Assembly: GCF_010731895.1 (NCBI RefSeq)
Contig: NZ_AP022596.1
Coordinates: 2,294,001 to 2,358,000, forward strand
Direction: 5' to 3'
From: Mycolicibacterium helvum
Lineage (GTDB): Bacteria; Actinomycetota; Actinomycetes; Mycobacteriales; Mycobacteriaceae
DNA: 64,000 bases
The translations under genes and the position numbers were made by a program. The notes beneath the pieces were generated by a model. That model was not told the DNA's origin and searched no databases. It saw only the letters and a list, made by a program, of their open reading frames with translations. This document shows positions 42,572 to 51,508 of the stretch, one piece after another. How positions within the stretch are numbered: position 1 is the stretch's first letter; each line of letters opens with the position of its first letter.

Positions 42572-42865
42572 CTACCTCTTTGCGAATGTAGTTGATGCGG
42601 GAGTGACTATTTTCCGGAACTCCTGCTGCCAAGCCCCCGTACCGAGCTGGTTGGCGAAGCCCCTTAGAAAGGAGTCGAGCGACGACGAAGCTGGTCTTCC
42701 AACCGCTACAACGTGGGCCGACCGGTCTCGGACTGCCCGTTCCTCTGACGGTCTCCGTCCGCGCCTTGGTCGGAAGGTCGTCTCGACCTTGTTGTCACCT
42801 GCCGCCCCGTGCGAGTGGAAGCGCATCGACAACCCAGAACTGCGGCCGCCGCGAACATACGTCAC
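42572..42865 (-). CDS. Small hypothetical protein coupled to hsdR
   Basis: The 97-aa frame starts at GTG 42865 overlapping the hsdR stop (GTGA) and ends 6 bp before the sir2 start. It is Arg/Ser-rich with a helical C-terminus (SLDSFLRGFANQLGTGAWQQEFRKIV). The tight packing between hsdR and sir2 favours a real gene; composition alone is not convincing. No family recognised. Confidence 0.4.
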   Translation of the reverse strand: MTYVRGGRSSGLSMRFHSHGAAGDNKVETTFRPRRGRRPSEERAVRDRSAHVVAVGRPASSSLDSFLRGFANQLGTGAWQQEFRKIVTPASTTFAKR

Positions 42866-45800
42866 GCCGCGCCGCCTCGGGGTATCGCGTTGTCCCGCAC
42901 GTTATTCAGGATGGCAACGATCTGGTCAACGTCAGTATCCGCGAATACGTGATCGGGCCCGGTGGGCGCGTGGTCGATGTAGGGCGACTCGTAGAGCCTC
43001 ACGGGTTCCATGAAACCGTTGGCTGTCAGTTCGGTGATGATGAGGTTCACGAAACGGATCTGGTCGGCATTGAACTTCGTGCCGTCCAGGTATGCGCCGA
43101 AAGCTTCAGCGGCGGCTTCGCGGTCCAGCCCGACTAGTGACCGCACGAACAACCCCAGGCCATGCGACTGCTCCTTGGCCAGCTCGATATCGGCTTGCTC
43201 TCCCGTACCGCTCTCGACGAGCATCTGCTCCAACGAGGCGAGGTCATCCGGGGTCAAGGGCCTATTGCGTCGTAACCGTTGCAGCGCAACGTGATCCTGG
43301 TGCTGTCTGAGATACGCGCGGGCCTTGGCTTGGAAGCGTTCCCAGTTGGTGCCGGGCGTGATCCCCGGGAGATCAACGAGGGTGGCTTCGCTGAGTTCGT
43401 CGGCGAAGTCGGTATAGACCTGGTTCCGTTTCGCCTTCTCCAGGAACCGGAGCAAACCGCGTAGCTTGCGCCGCACCGACTCGAGCATCGGCAGGGTGAC
43501 GTCAACCCACCACTCATCCCCGCCGACCTCTTCGAGAAGCCCCTCTTGTGCCTTCACCGACGGGATCGCTGTCTGGCTCAGCAGGCCAATTGCGATGTTC
43601 TGGATCTGTTCGCGTAGCCGTTCGGCCGCGACAGCGTCGCCTTCGAGTTGGGCGAGTTGACGGCGCAAGACGAGCATGTCGAAGCGCTTGGCGTCCTCGT
43701 CGTCGTCCTTGTGCGCTGACGGCAGCCCTGCGAGGTGTTCGGCGACATCGCCTGCGACATCGGGCGTCAGAGACGTCCAGGCCGGCCATTGCGAGTATTG
43801 CTCGACCAGCCGGCGGTGGGGTCGCACCAGAAAGTTGTCCAGGTTCATTCCCGTGACGGCCCGATGGAGCGACCACGCAACATCGACCCGCAATCCTCTT
43901 TCGGTCTCGGTGCCCTGCCCCTCGTCGGGTTCTGCCTCCGAGGGCGGCCAGGCGTGGTCGATTGCGGTGATCAGGCCAAGGCGCGTTTCGAACAGCCGCT
44001 GGTTCAATGACTTCTGGAACGAGCCTTCGGATCCCTGCAGGTCCTGGCTGAAGAATTCGAGGTTGCCGCAGAAGTCGAAGACGTAGAAGTTCTGCTTGTC
44101 CTTGCCGGGGCCGAAGAGATCGGGGCGTAGGCGGGTCCCGCGGCCGATCATCTGCCAAAACTTGGTCTTGGACCGAACAAGCTTAAAAAAGACGAGGTTG
44201 ACCACGTCGGGGACATCGATGCCGGTGTCGAGCATGTCGACCGATATGGCGATGTGTGGGGCCTTGTCGGTGACGGAGAAATCGTCAATCAGCGACTGGG
44301 CATAGGCAGTGCTGTGGGTGATGACACGGGCGAATGTTCCAGAGTACTGCGGATATTGGACGTCAAAGCGTCGGGCGATGAACTCGGCGTGGGCTTGGTT
44401 CTTGGCGAAGATGATGGTCTTGCCGAGCCGGTCGCCCTCGGCGACGCGGTGGCCCTTGCTCATCAGTTCGGCGAGCACCTTGTCGACGGTGTCCTCGTTG
44501 AACAGGAACCGGTTGATCTCCTCTGAGCTCACCTCGTCAGGTGGGTCCTCGTCGCCCCAGTCCAGGGCGTCCCAGTCGTCCTTCTCCTCTTCGGACAGAT
44601 CGGCGTAGCGGATCCCTTGGCGCAGGAATTTGGTGCCGACGGAGATCCCGACAGCAGGCACCAGGAAGCCTTCCTTGACGGCGTCGTCGAGGCTGTAGGC
44701 GTCCGTGGGCACGCCGTCTTCGAGGTGGAACAGCCGGTACGTGTTGTGGTCGACTTCGTCCTTAGGGGTGGCGGTCAGGCCGACGAGGAGTGAGTCGTAC
44801 CAGTCGAAGATGGCCCGGTACTTCTGGTAGACCGAGCGGTGGGCTTCATCAACGACGACGAGGTCGAAGTAGCCGGGTCCGAATTTCCTGATGCCAGAGT
44901 CGGTGTCGTTGATGAGGTTCATCATCGTCGGGTAGGTGCACACGTACACCCGACCGTCGGTGATCTTTTCGGTCACCAGGTTCACAGTGGTCGCGTCGGG
45001 AAGGTGCGCCTTGAACGCGTTGGCGGCCTGGGTGACCAGTGCGGTGCGGTCGGCAAGGAACAGCACCCGTTTGACCCAGTTGGCTTCCATTAGCTGCTTC
45101 ACCAGCGCGATAACGGTGCGGGTCTTGCCCGATCCGGTGGCCATCACCAACAGGGCTTCGCGTTCCTTGCTAGTGAACGCCTCGTCGATCGCGCGGATCG
45201 CGCGGTGTTGGTAATGCCGTTCTACGACGCCCGAGTCGATTGGCATGTCGGTCAACGGTTTGCGGGTGTCGCGGCGCTGGATCAGAAGCTCCAGTTCGTC
45301 CCGGGTGTAGAAGCCCTGGATCTCCCGCGGAGGGTAGCCGCCGGTGTCATCCCAGATCCAGTGCTCGAAACCGTTGGTGTAGAGGATCACCGGCCGACGC
45401 CCTGTCATCTTCTCCAGGCAGTCCGCGTACAGCTTGGCCTGCTGCTGGCCGGCCTGCGGACTCTTAGTGGTGCGTTTGGCCTCCACAATCGCCAGCGGAA
45501 GACCATCCTGGCCCCATAACACGTAGTCGACGGAGCCCTTGCCGTCGCCATTGGGCATGCCGGTGACCGGGTACTCGCGGTCCTTGGTGTCTGTCAGAGG
45601 CCAGCCTGCTTCGGCGAGCATGACATCGATGAACCGGTCACGGGTGTCGGCTTCGTTGTAGTCACGGTCATCGGTCTGCTGGTTGGCGGCCTGGGCCTTA
45701 TTGACAGCCTCGCGCAATGCGGCGATCTCGGTGGCCTGCGCAGCGGCGAGTTCGTCCTTCTCGGCCAGCGCCTTGGCGTGGGCTTCATCCTGAGCGGCGA

Positions 45801-46275
45801 ACTTCGCGGCGAGCTGCGCGACCTCCTGCCGGGATAACGGTGCGGCCTTCACCGCGATCTTCGGATCGAACACGGCCTTAATCGGAACTGACTGCGGCTG
45901 AGTCGAATACCGGAATGCCGCCCAAAGCATGACGTGGTGCAATTCGCGAAGCGCATCCAACGCCACCCGTGGCGGGATGGGCTGCGCCTCGTGGACCGCG
46001 GTGTTGCCAAGCTTGCGGATCAGGTTGAGCTTGGTGGCGATCCCAACGCCGACCTTCGACTTGAACTTCGGATCATTGATCTTGGCGGCCAGGTCGTTCT
46101 TGTACGGAATCGTCAGCGCCAGAACGTCATACAGGTAGTCGACCAAATGCTCGACAGTGCGTCGGCTGTAGAAACACGCCGAACGTGGATCACTCGTGGC
46201 ATAGCTCTCCGCCCGCGCACAGTCGGCGTGCATCTCTGGCCAACCGATGAATTGCAGGAAGGCGAAGTTCGACAT
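42862..46275 (-). CDS. hsdR: Type I restriction endonuclease subunit R
   Basis: The 1137-aa protein begins with a DUF4145-like helical region (about residues 15-130), then a coiled segment. The HsdR_N nuclease domain follows, with D in VDYVLWGQDG and E-x-K in AIVEAKRT. The translocase motor has MATGSGKTRTVIAL (Walker A), VVDEAHRS (DEAH), LVGLTATPKD, and MIGRGTRLR in motif VI. The C-terminal EcoEI-type region completes it. It cuts DNA after ATP-driven translocation when the HsdMS target is unmethylated. Nine bases separate it from hsdS. Confidence 0.93.
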   Translation of the reverse strand: MSNFAFLQFIGWPEMHADCARAESYATSDPRSACFYSRRTVEHLVDYLYDVLALTIPYKNDLAAKINDPKFKSKVGVGIATKLNLIRKLGNTAVHEAQPIPPRVALDALRELHHVMLWAAFRYSTQPQSVPIKAVFDPKIAVKAAPLSRQEVAQLAAKFAAQDEAHAKALAEKDELAAAQATEIAALREAVNKAQAANQQTDDRDYNEADTRDRFIDVMLAEAGWPLTDTKDREYPVTGMPNGDGKGSVDYVLWGQDGLPLAIVEAKRTTKSPQAGQQQAKLYADCLEKMTGRRPVILYTNGFEHWIWDDTGGYPPREIQGFYTRDELELLIQRRDTRKPLTDMPIDSGVVERHYQHRAIRAIDEAFTSKEREALLVMATGSGKTRTVIALVKQLMEANWVKRVLFLADRTALVTQAANAFKAHLPDATTVNLVTEKITDGRVYVCTYPTMMNLINDTDSGIRKFGPGYFDLVVVDEAHRSVYQKYRAIFDWYDSLLVGLTATPKDEVDHNTYRLFHLEDGVPTDAYSLDDAVKEGFLVPAVGISVGTKFLRQGIRYADLSEEEKDDWDALDWGDEDPPDEVSSEEINRFLFNEDTVDKVLAELMSKGHRVAEGDRLGKTIIFAKNQAHAEFIARRFDVQYPQYSGTFARVITHSTAYAQSLIDDFSVTDKAPHIAISVDMLDTGIDVPDVVNLVFFKLVRSKTKFWQMIGRGTRLRPDLFGPGKDKQNFYVFDFCGNLEFFSQDLQGSEGSFQKSLNQRLFETRLGLITAIDHAWPPSEAEPDEGQGTETERGLRVDVAWSLHRAVTGMNLDNFLVRPHRRLVEQYSQWPAWTSLTPDVAGDVAEHLAGLPSAHKDDDEDAKRFDMLVLRRQLAQLEGDAVAAERLREQIQNIAIGLLSQTAIPSVKAQEGLLEEVGGDEWWVDVTLPMLESVRRKLRGLLRFLEKAKRNQVYTDFADELSEATLVDLPGITPGTNWERFQAKARAYLRQHQDHVALQRLRRNRPLTPDDLASLEQMLVESGTGEQADIELAKEQSHGLGLFVRSLVGLDREAAAEAFGAYLDGTKFNADQIRFVNLIITELTANGFMEPVRLYESPYIDHAPTGPDHVFADTDVDQIVAILNNVRDNAIPRGGAA

Positions 46276-46284
46276 CTAACTACC

Positions 46285-47454
46285 TCACAGCCGACCGAAG
46301 AAGGCACGGGATTCGAGGGAGGCGAACAGCTCGTCTAAGGCCGCAGCAGCTTCAGCCCGGCAGGTTCGCTCTTCTTCTAGCTTTGCCATGATGTTGCAGA
46401 ACTGTCGCTGGAGCTCGATCGGCGGTAATGGGCAGGGCAGCGCTCGCAGCCCAGGTCCGCTGAAGTTCTGCTGTGCCGACTGGTGCGAGCCGGCTTTGAT
46501 GATGGATTGAATGGATCTAGTTCGCAGGAAGGCTGCTGCGAACCTTGGTTCCACCGAGTCGCGCAATTTGATCCGGATAAAGTAGGCCCCCGCAATGCAA
46601 AGTGGGTCATCGTGCTTGATCAAGGCAAGTTTGCCCACTGTGGCCCCCGTGCGCGCAAACAAAATATCGCCAGCAGTAAGTGCAAATTTTTGTCGTTCGT
46701 CATCCGTTACAGTCATTTTCGGCATCGGCCCAAAGTTGAGGTGCCCAGCTGTATCCAGATCGGTGATGCGAACGATCCGGACACCCTCAAACGAGTACGA
46801 CTCGTTGTAGAAACGTGGCCCATACTGCATCGACGCCACGAGCTCCCCAAAACTATGCCTCGGCCAACCTCTTGGGTTCGCGATGGGGTCACCAAATAGC
46901 CGGTCGAAGATTGCTGACGCGAGCTCCGTCCAACTGCGCTCGATCTGAGCACGTTTGGTGCGAAGCGCATCAGCGTTGTCGAGGATCTCGGCGATGCGCC
47001 GCTGCTCGTCAAGTGAAGGGAGTGGGACGCGCAGGCCCTCAACAAAGTTTACGGGGACACGACGTTGGCCTGCGCTACCGGTCATTCGCCGCTCCCCTGC
47101 ACGACGTACTTTGTCCTGCCGCAGGAAGTGCAGGAGGTATCGGTCATGGAGGCGCTCCGAAGGGCGCACCACGTGAAACTCGGTTGACCCGACGCCGATC
47201 TTGCAGCTGAGTCGCGCCTGCCCGATTTTGTTGTTCTCAAAGCATGGCGTGATCTTTGCAACGAGGATGTCGCCATCGGCGAAGGTGGTGTAGCCCTTGC
47301 TTACCTCGCGGAAAGGACGGACTGTTGTCGACTGTGTCAGAGCGCTCGCGATGTCTAGATCGGCCATGCCTACGAAGCTGACTTCTTCGTCCGGTGCGAT
47401 CTTCTCTGCCTTCGGGTTGATGTCGGCCACATCCCCCAACGCAACCATCTTCAC
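46285..47454 (-). CDS. hsdS: Type I restriction-modification specificity subunit S
   Basis: The 389-aa protein has two target recognition domains with conserved central and C-terminal helical repeats. TRD1 runs to SLDEQRRIAEILDNADALRTKRAQIE, and TRD2 to PPIELQRQFCNIMAKLEEERT. Each TRD binds half of a bipartite target that cannot be predicted by eye. Its ATG overlaps the hsdM stop as ATGA. Intact and full length. Both TRDs are only weakly like each other, so an asymmetric target is expected. Confidence 0.92.
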   Translation of the reverse strand: MKMVALGDVADINPKAEKIAPDEEVSFVGMADLDIASALTQSTTVRPFREVSKGYTTFADGDILVAKITPCFENNKIGQARLSCKIGVGSTEFHVVRPSERLHDRYLLHFLRQDKVRRAGERRMTGSAGQRRVPVNFVEGLRVPLPSLDEQRRIAEILDNADALRTKRAQIERSWTELASAIFDRLFGDPIANPRGWPRHSFGELVASMQYGPRFYNESYSFEGVRIVRITDLDTAGHLNFGPMPKMTVTDDERQKFALTAGDILFARTGATVGKLALIKHDDPLCIAGAYFIRIKLRDSVEPRFAAAFLRTRSIQSIIKAGSHQSAQQNFSGPGLRALPCPLPPIELQRQFCNIMAKLEEERTCRAEAAAALDELFASLESRAFFGRL

Positions 47455-48905
47455 GACAGCATCGCCTTCAACTCCGCAAGCCCCGAGGCAATCTCGCCCT
47501 CGAGCTTCTCGATCTCCGCAATTATCTCGATCGGCGGCCGGTACTCGATCTCGTCATGAACGATCTCCTTGTACCGGTTCAGCGACAAGTCGTATCCCTG
47601 CGCGACGATGTCCTCCTTAGAAACACAGAAAGACTGTTCGGTTCGCGCCCGCTCAAGTTCAGATCCAGCGCGCTCGGTCCAACGCGACAGCACATCGGGA
47701 AGGTCGTTGGTCCCGACCGGATGCCGTTTGTCGTCCAACGAGAACCCATCAGCAGTGACGTCGTAGAACCACACATGATCGGTGCCGCCCGAGTCCGTCT
47801 TCGTGAACAGAAGGATCGCCGTCGATACCCCGGCATAGGGTCTGAACACACCTGCCGGCAGCTTCACAATCCCGTCGAGCTTCTGCTCTTCGACCAGCGC
47901 GCGCCGAAGATCCCTGTGCGCCTTCGACGACCCAAATAGCACCCCGTCGGGAACGATTACCGCCGCGCGGCCGCTAGGCTTCAGCAGTTTGAGAAACAAC
48001 GCTACAAACAGCAATTCGGTCTTCTTGGTCTTGACCATTCGTTGGAGGTCCTTAGACGTCGACTCATAGTCCAAAGACCCAGCGAACGGCGGGTTTGCAA
48101 GGATCAGCGTGTACTTCTCGGCGTCCTCAGAAGCGCCCTCGGACAACGAGTCTCGATACCGGACGTCCGGCGCCTCGATACCGTGCATCAACATGTTCAT
48201 GCTGGCGATCCGCAGCATGGTGTTGTCGAAGTCATATCCATGGAACATGCTGGCGTGGAAATGTTTCCGCTGGGCGGCATCGGTGAGCACCGACGGGTGC
48301 TCGTCGCGGATGTACTCCGCCGCAGCCACGAGAAAGCCCGCTGTGCCAGCTGCCGGATCACAGATCTCATCGGCTGGCGTCGGCGCCGTCATATCCACCA
48401 TCAGCTTGATGATGTGGCGAGGCGTGCGGAACTGACCGTTGACACCAGCGCTCGCGATCTTCGACAGCAGGTACTCGTAAAGATCGCCATTGGTATCGCG
48501 GTCGTTCATCGGGATGTCGTCGAGCAGGTCCACAACTCGCGAAAGCAGCTGCGGGGTTGGAATCGTGAACCGGGCGTCCTTCATGTGCTCGCCATAGGTT
48601 GAGCCGTCGCCACCCAGGGTCCGGAGGAATGGGAAGACCTTCTCCCCGACCGTCGCGAACATGACAGCCGGCTCCTCATTCTTGAAGCGCGACCACCGCA
48701 GTTCTTGTTGGTCTGAACCGAACCGCAGCTGACCGGCTGCGCCGAGGCGAGCTTTGCGCTCCTCCAGGGTCTCCAGGTCGTCGAGGCGTCGGATGAACAG
48801 CAGGTAAGTGATCTGCTCGATGACCTCCAGCGGGTTGGAGATGCCGCCCGACCAGAACGCGTCCCAGACCCGGTCGACTTTGCTCTTCAACTCACCGGTG
48901 ATCAC
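47451..48905 (-). CDS. hsdM: Type I N6-adenine DNA methyltransferase subunit M
   Basis: The 484-aa protein has the HsdM N-terminal helical domain (LEVIEQITYLLFIRRLDDLE), the SAM motif DPAAGTAGFLVA (about residues 184-195), and the catalytic NPPF (ILANPPFAG, about residue 273). It methylates adenine in the HsdS-defined target. GTG 48905 is the start; a TATATAC hexamer-like -10 lies 43 bp upstream (48949-48955). First gene of the leftward defence array. Confidence 0.93.
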   Translation of the reverse strand: MITGELKSKVDRVWDAFWSGGISNPLEVIEQITYLLFIRRLDDLETLEERKARLGAAGQLRFGSDQQELRWSRFKNEEPAVMFATVGEKVFPFLRTLGGDGSTYGEHMKDARFTIPTPQLLSRVVDLLDDIPMNDRDTNGDLYEYLLSKIASAGVNGQFRTPRHIIKLMVDMTAPTPADEICDPAAGTAGFLVAAAEYIRDEHPSVLTDAAQRKHFHASMFHGYDFDNTMLRIASMNMLMHGIEAPDVRYRDSLSEGASEDAEKYTLILANPPFAGSLDYESTSKDLQRMVKTKKTELLFVALFLKLLKPSGRAAVIVPDGVLFGSSKAHRDLRRALVEEQKLDGIVKLPAGVFRPYAGVSTAILLFTKTDSGGTDHVWFYDVTADGFSLDDKRHPVGTNDLPDVLSRWTERAGSELERARTEQSFCVSKEDIVAQGYDLSLNRYKEIVHDEIEYRPPIEIIAEIEKLEGEIASGLAELKAMLS

Positions 48906-49094
48906 GGCGGAGGCCCCCTCAACTCATCGTCTTGAACTGAACGGAACTGTATATAGGACCCAGCCGACAAGTGGAGCACAACGCTGAGGATCGACCTGGT
49001 AGATCGCGACCTCGCGACAAGCGACCACACAGACGGGGACTTGGGGCTCGATATCCCGCGGACCTGCCGTCGTGAGGTTCACCCCGGCCTTCTC

Positions 49095-49170
49095 CACCAA
49101 ACGCAAAGGTCACGAACCATTTCTGGTTCGTGACCTTTGTGGTCGCAGTTCAAAAGAACCGCTCATTGTG
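49095..49170. repeat. Right island repeat (attR-like) at the 3' end of tRNA-Leu
   Basis: 76 bp matching 29943-30018 with one mismatch (G at 49103). Its right end covers the discriminator base and last acceptor base of tRNA-Leu. It therefore corresponds to the original attachment site in the immediate 3' flank of the tRNA rather than in the tRNA body. Confidence 0.85.
49104..49139 (-). terminator. Perfect 15-bp hairpin downstream of tRNA-Leu
   Basis: CAAAGGTCACGAACC-ATTTCT-GGTTCGTGACCTTTG is a perfect 15-bp stem with a 6-nt loop, 30 nt past the tRNA 3' end in the tRNA reading direction. It is the probable tRNA-Leu terminator and was duplicated with the island repeat. Confidence 0.7.
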
Positions 49171-49249
49171 GGCGAAGGGGGACTTGAACCCCCACGTCCC
49201 GAAGGACACTGGCACCTGAAGCCAGCGCGTCTGCCATTCCGCCACTCGC
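49169..49249 (-). tRNA. tRNA-Leu (CAG anticodon)
   Basis: The minus strand folds as a cloverleaf: acceptor GGGCGAG/TTCGCCC, anticodon stem CTGGC/GCCAG with loop TTCAGGT (anticodon CAG), a variable arm with GTCC/GGAC, and T-arm GGGGG-TTCAAGT-CCCCC. The discriminator is A; CCA is not encoded. It is the leuT-equivalent next to fhaA and the island attachment site. Confidence 0.95.
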
Positions 49250-49476
49250 CCAAAACAACCGGGGGAGCGTATCACGGCCCAGGGGGTGAACCTCAACTCG
49301 CGCCCGCGGCTCTGATCAGCCTAGCGACCGCCGTCACACCCCCACGGTCGAGCCTCTGACCTGGCGTAACGGGATTCTCAGAATTCTCAGGGTGACGAGG
49401 CGTCGACCTGGGCCGATACCATCAGGGGACGGCGTGCGCCGATGCGACACGCGGCGGACTCGAGGTAGGCGGTGAG

Positions 49477-50892
49477 ATGAGTAACCAGAGAGGTCTGGTT
49501 CAACGCATCGAGCGCAGACTCGAGAACACCCTGGGCGACGCCTTCGCCCGAGTGTTCGGCGGATCAATCGCGCCTGCGGAGGTAGAAGCCGCGCTGCGGC
49601 GGGAAGCCTCCGCGGGTGTGCAGAGCTTGCCCGGCGAACGCTTCTTGGCCCCCAATGAATACGTCATTACGCTCAGTGCATCTGACTTCGAGATGGTCAG
49701 CGCCGATCGCGATCTCACCACGATCTCTTTTGCCAGACACTTGGGCGGATACATCCGAGATCAGGGGTGGCAAACGTATGGTGATGTGGTTGTCAGGTTC
49801 GAGCAGTCGCCGAGCCTGCACACCGGCCAATATCGTGCGCGCGGCGTCGTCAATCCGGACGTCGACCCCCACCCGTCCCAAGCCAGCACCGCCCCAGCAC
49901 AATCGAACCAGGCGTACACCCCAGAACCAGGAGTACCAGCGATGAGCGAAAACCCCCCCTACCGCGGCGACCAGGGTCAGGGGCGGCCCGGCGACGACTA
50001 CTACGACGACCGCTACCCGCGCCCGGAAGAGCCGCGGCCCGCCGCCCCTGAGCAGCGCGGCCCGTATCCGCCCGAGCAAGGCGGCTACGCACCACCCGGT
50101 GAGCAGGGCTACGGCCAGCGGCAAGGCGGCTACCCGGAGCAGGGCGGCTACAGCGGCCAAGGCTACGAACAGCGCCCCCCGGCCGGCGGCGGCTACGGCG
50201 GCGGACAGGGCTATGACCAGGGCTACCGTCAGGGTCCGCCCCCCGGCTACGGCGCTCCGTCCTACGGCCCGCCGCAGGGCGGCGGTTATCCCGCTCAGGC
50301 GCCACCGGCCGGACCGCCCGCCGCTGACTACGGCCGTGGGCCGGGTCGGCACGAGGACGCCGGCTACGGCCGCCCCGAGCCCCGCCCCGCCTACCCGGAT
50401 CAGGGTGGCTATGAGCAGGGCGGTTACGGCCAGCCTCCCAGTGGCTACGGCCGTCCGGAGTATGGCCAGCCCGAATACGGTCGCGGCTACGAACAGGGCG
50501 GTTACCCCGAACCCGCCGGCCGCGACTACGACTACGGTCAGCCCGCCGGGGGCGGCTACGCCGGTTACGCCCAGCCGCCCGCCCAAGGCGACTACCCGTC
50601 CGCCGGGCACGCCGTCACCCTGCAGCTCGACGACGGCAGCGGCCGCACCTACCAGCTTCGCGAAGGCGCCAACGTCATCGGCCGTGGCCAGGACGCCCAG
50701 TTCCGGCTGCCCGACACCGGGGTATCTCGCCGGCACCTGGAGATTCGGTGGGACGGCCAGGTCGCGCTGCTCTCCGACCTGAATTCCACCAACGGAACCA
50801 CCGTGAACAACGCGCCCGTGCAAGAGTGGCAGCTGGCCGACGGGGACGTCATCCGCCTCGGTCATTCCGAGATCATCGTCCGCGTCCACTGA
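49477..50892 (+). CDS. fhaA: FHA-domain protein FhaA
   Basis: The 471-aa protein has an N-terminal DUF3662 domain (about residues 1-115: GLVQRIERRLENTLGDAFARVFGG), a long low-complexity linker (about 130-375) of Gly, Tyr, Gln and Pro repeats (GGYGQ-type), and a C-terminal FHA domain. The FHA motifs are GRGQDAQFRLPDTGVSRRHLEI and LNSTNGTTVNN. FHA binds phosphothreonine; FhaA interacts with PknB targets such as MviN and regulates peptidoglycan synthesis. First gene of the elongation/kinase operon. Confidence 0.95.
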   Translation: MSNQRGLVQRIERRLENTLGDAFARVFGGSIAPAEVEAALRREASAGVQSLPGERFLAPNEYVITLSASDFEMVSADRDLTTISFARHLGGYIRDQGWQTYGDVVVRFEQSPSLHTGQYRARGVVNPDVDPHPSQASTAPAQSNQAYTPEPGVPAMSENPPYRGDQGQGRPGDDYYDDRYPRPEEPRPAAPEQRGPYPPEQGGYAPPGEQGYGQRQGGYPEQGGYSGQGYEQRPPAGGGYGGGQGYDQGYRQGPPPGYGAPSYGPPQGGGYPAQAPPAGPPAADYGRGPGRHEDAGYGRPEPRPAYPDQGGYEQGGYGQPPSGYGRPEYGQPEYGRGYEQGGYPEPAGRDYDYGQPAGGGYAGYAQPPAQGDYPSAGHAVTLQLDDGSGRTYQLREGANVIGRGQDAQFRLPDTGVSRRHLEIRWDGQVALLSDLNSTNGTTVNNAPVQEWQLADGDVIRLGHSEIIVRVH

Positions 50893-51040
50893 GGTAGGCG
50901 GGCCGCGGCTTGGTTGATGCGGGAGTGGCTTCACCCGCGCACCCACCGGCGTCCAAGTATCGTGACGGTGCCGTAGTCGGCCCGGTGCCTGCTGGTACCA
51001 CGGGAACGGCAAGCGGGTACCAGGACGGAGAGGACGCCGG

Positions 51041-51508
51041 ATGCAGGGACTAGTACTGCAGCTGACGCGCGCCGGCTTCCTGCTGTTGCTGTGGCTGTTC
51101 ATCTGGTCTGTGCTGCGCATTCTGCGCAACGACATCTATGCGCCCACCGGCGCTGTGATGGTCCGTCGCGGCCTCGCGCTGCGCGGCACGCTGCTGCCAT
51201 CGCGCCAGCAGCGCCACGCCGCCCGCTACCTGGTGGTGATCGAGGGAGCGCTGGCCGGTACCCGGATCACCCTGGGCAGCCAGCCCGTGCTGATCGGTCG
51301 CGCGGACGACTCCACGCTGGTGCTGACCGATGATTACGCCTCCACCCGCCACGCCCGGCTCTCCCAGCGCGGTTCCGAGTGGTACGTGGAAGACCTAGGA
51401 TCGACCAACGGCACATACCTCGACAGGGCGAAGGTGACAACGGCAGTTCGCGTTCCGATTGGCACGCCGGTACATATCGGCAAGACGGTGATCGAGTTGC
51501 GCCCGTGA
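51041..51508 (+). CDS. fhaB: FHA-domain protein FhaB (FipA)
   Basis: The 155-aa protein has an N-terminal membrane helix (about residues 9-28) and a C-terminal FHA domain with LIGRADDSTLVLTDDYASTRHARL and LGSTNGTYLDRAKV. It recognises phosphothreonine proteins at the division site and links kinase signalling to FtsZ/FtsQ in mycobacteria. The stop overlaps the pstP GTG by 4 nt. Confidence 0.95.
   Translation: MQGLVLQLTRAGFLLLLWLFIWSVLRILRNDIYAPTGAVMVRRGLALRGTLLPSRQQRHAARYLVVIEGALAGTRITLGSQPVLIGRADDSTLVLTDDYASTRHARLSQRGSEWYVEDLGSTNGTYLDRAKVTTAVRVPIGTPVHIGKTVIELRP

Larger units (their letters stand above)
29943..49170. mobile_element. Genomic island inserted beside tRNA-Leu, carrying defence genes
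   Basis: The island is delimited by 76-bp direct repeats (29943-30018 and 49095-49170; one mismatch) 19,152 bp apart. The right copy ends at the last base pair of tRNA-Leu(CAG). Content is foreign to the conserved rpf/oriC-proximal synteny: a recombination trio, UDG-like, HTH, Mrr-like nuclease, HerA, broken SIR2, IS3 element and complete type I restriction-modification. No intact integrase is visible, so excision may need another factor. Confidence 0.82.

Noticed and set aside
48949..48955. TATATAC as a full hsdM promoter
   Set aside because: A plausible -10 is visible but no -35 at proper spacing, so I mention it only in the gene entry.
50000..50600. Repeat array in fhaA considered as CRISPR or minisatellite
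   Set aside because: Repeats are degenerate GGY/Q codons inside a coding frame, without spacers.
49564..51135. 523-codon antisense frame opposite fhaA
   Set aside because: Mirror of the low-complexity GY/PQ-rich linker of FhaA, giving a Val/Ala-rich chance frame.
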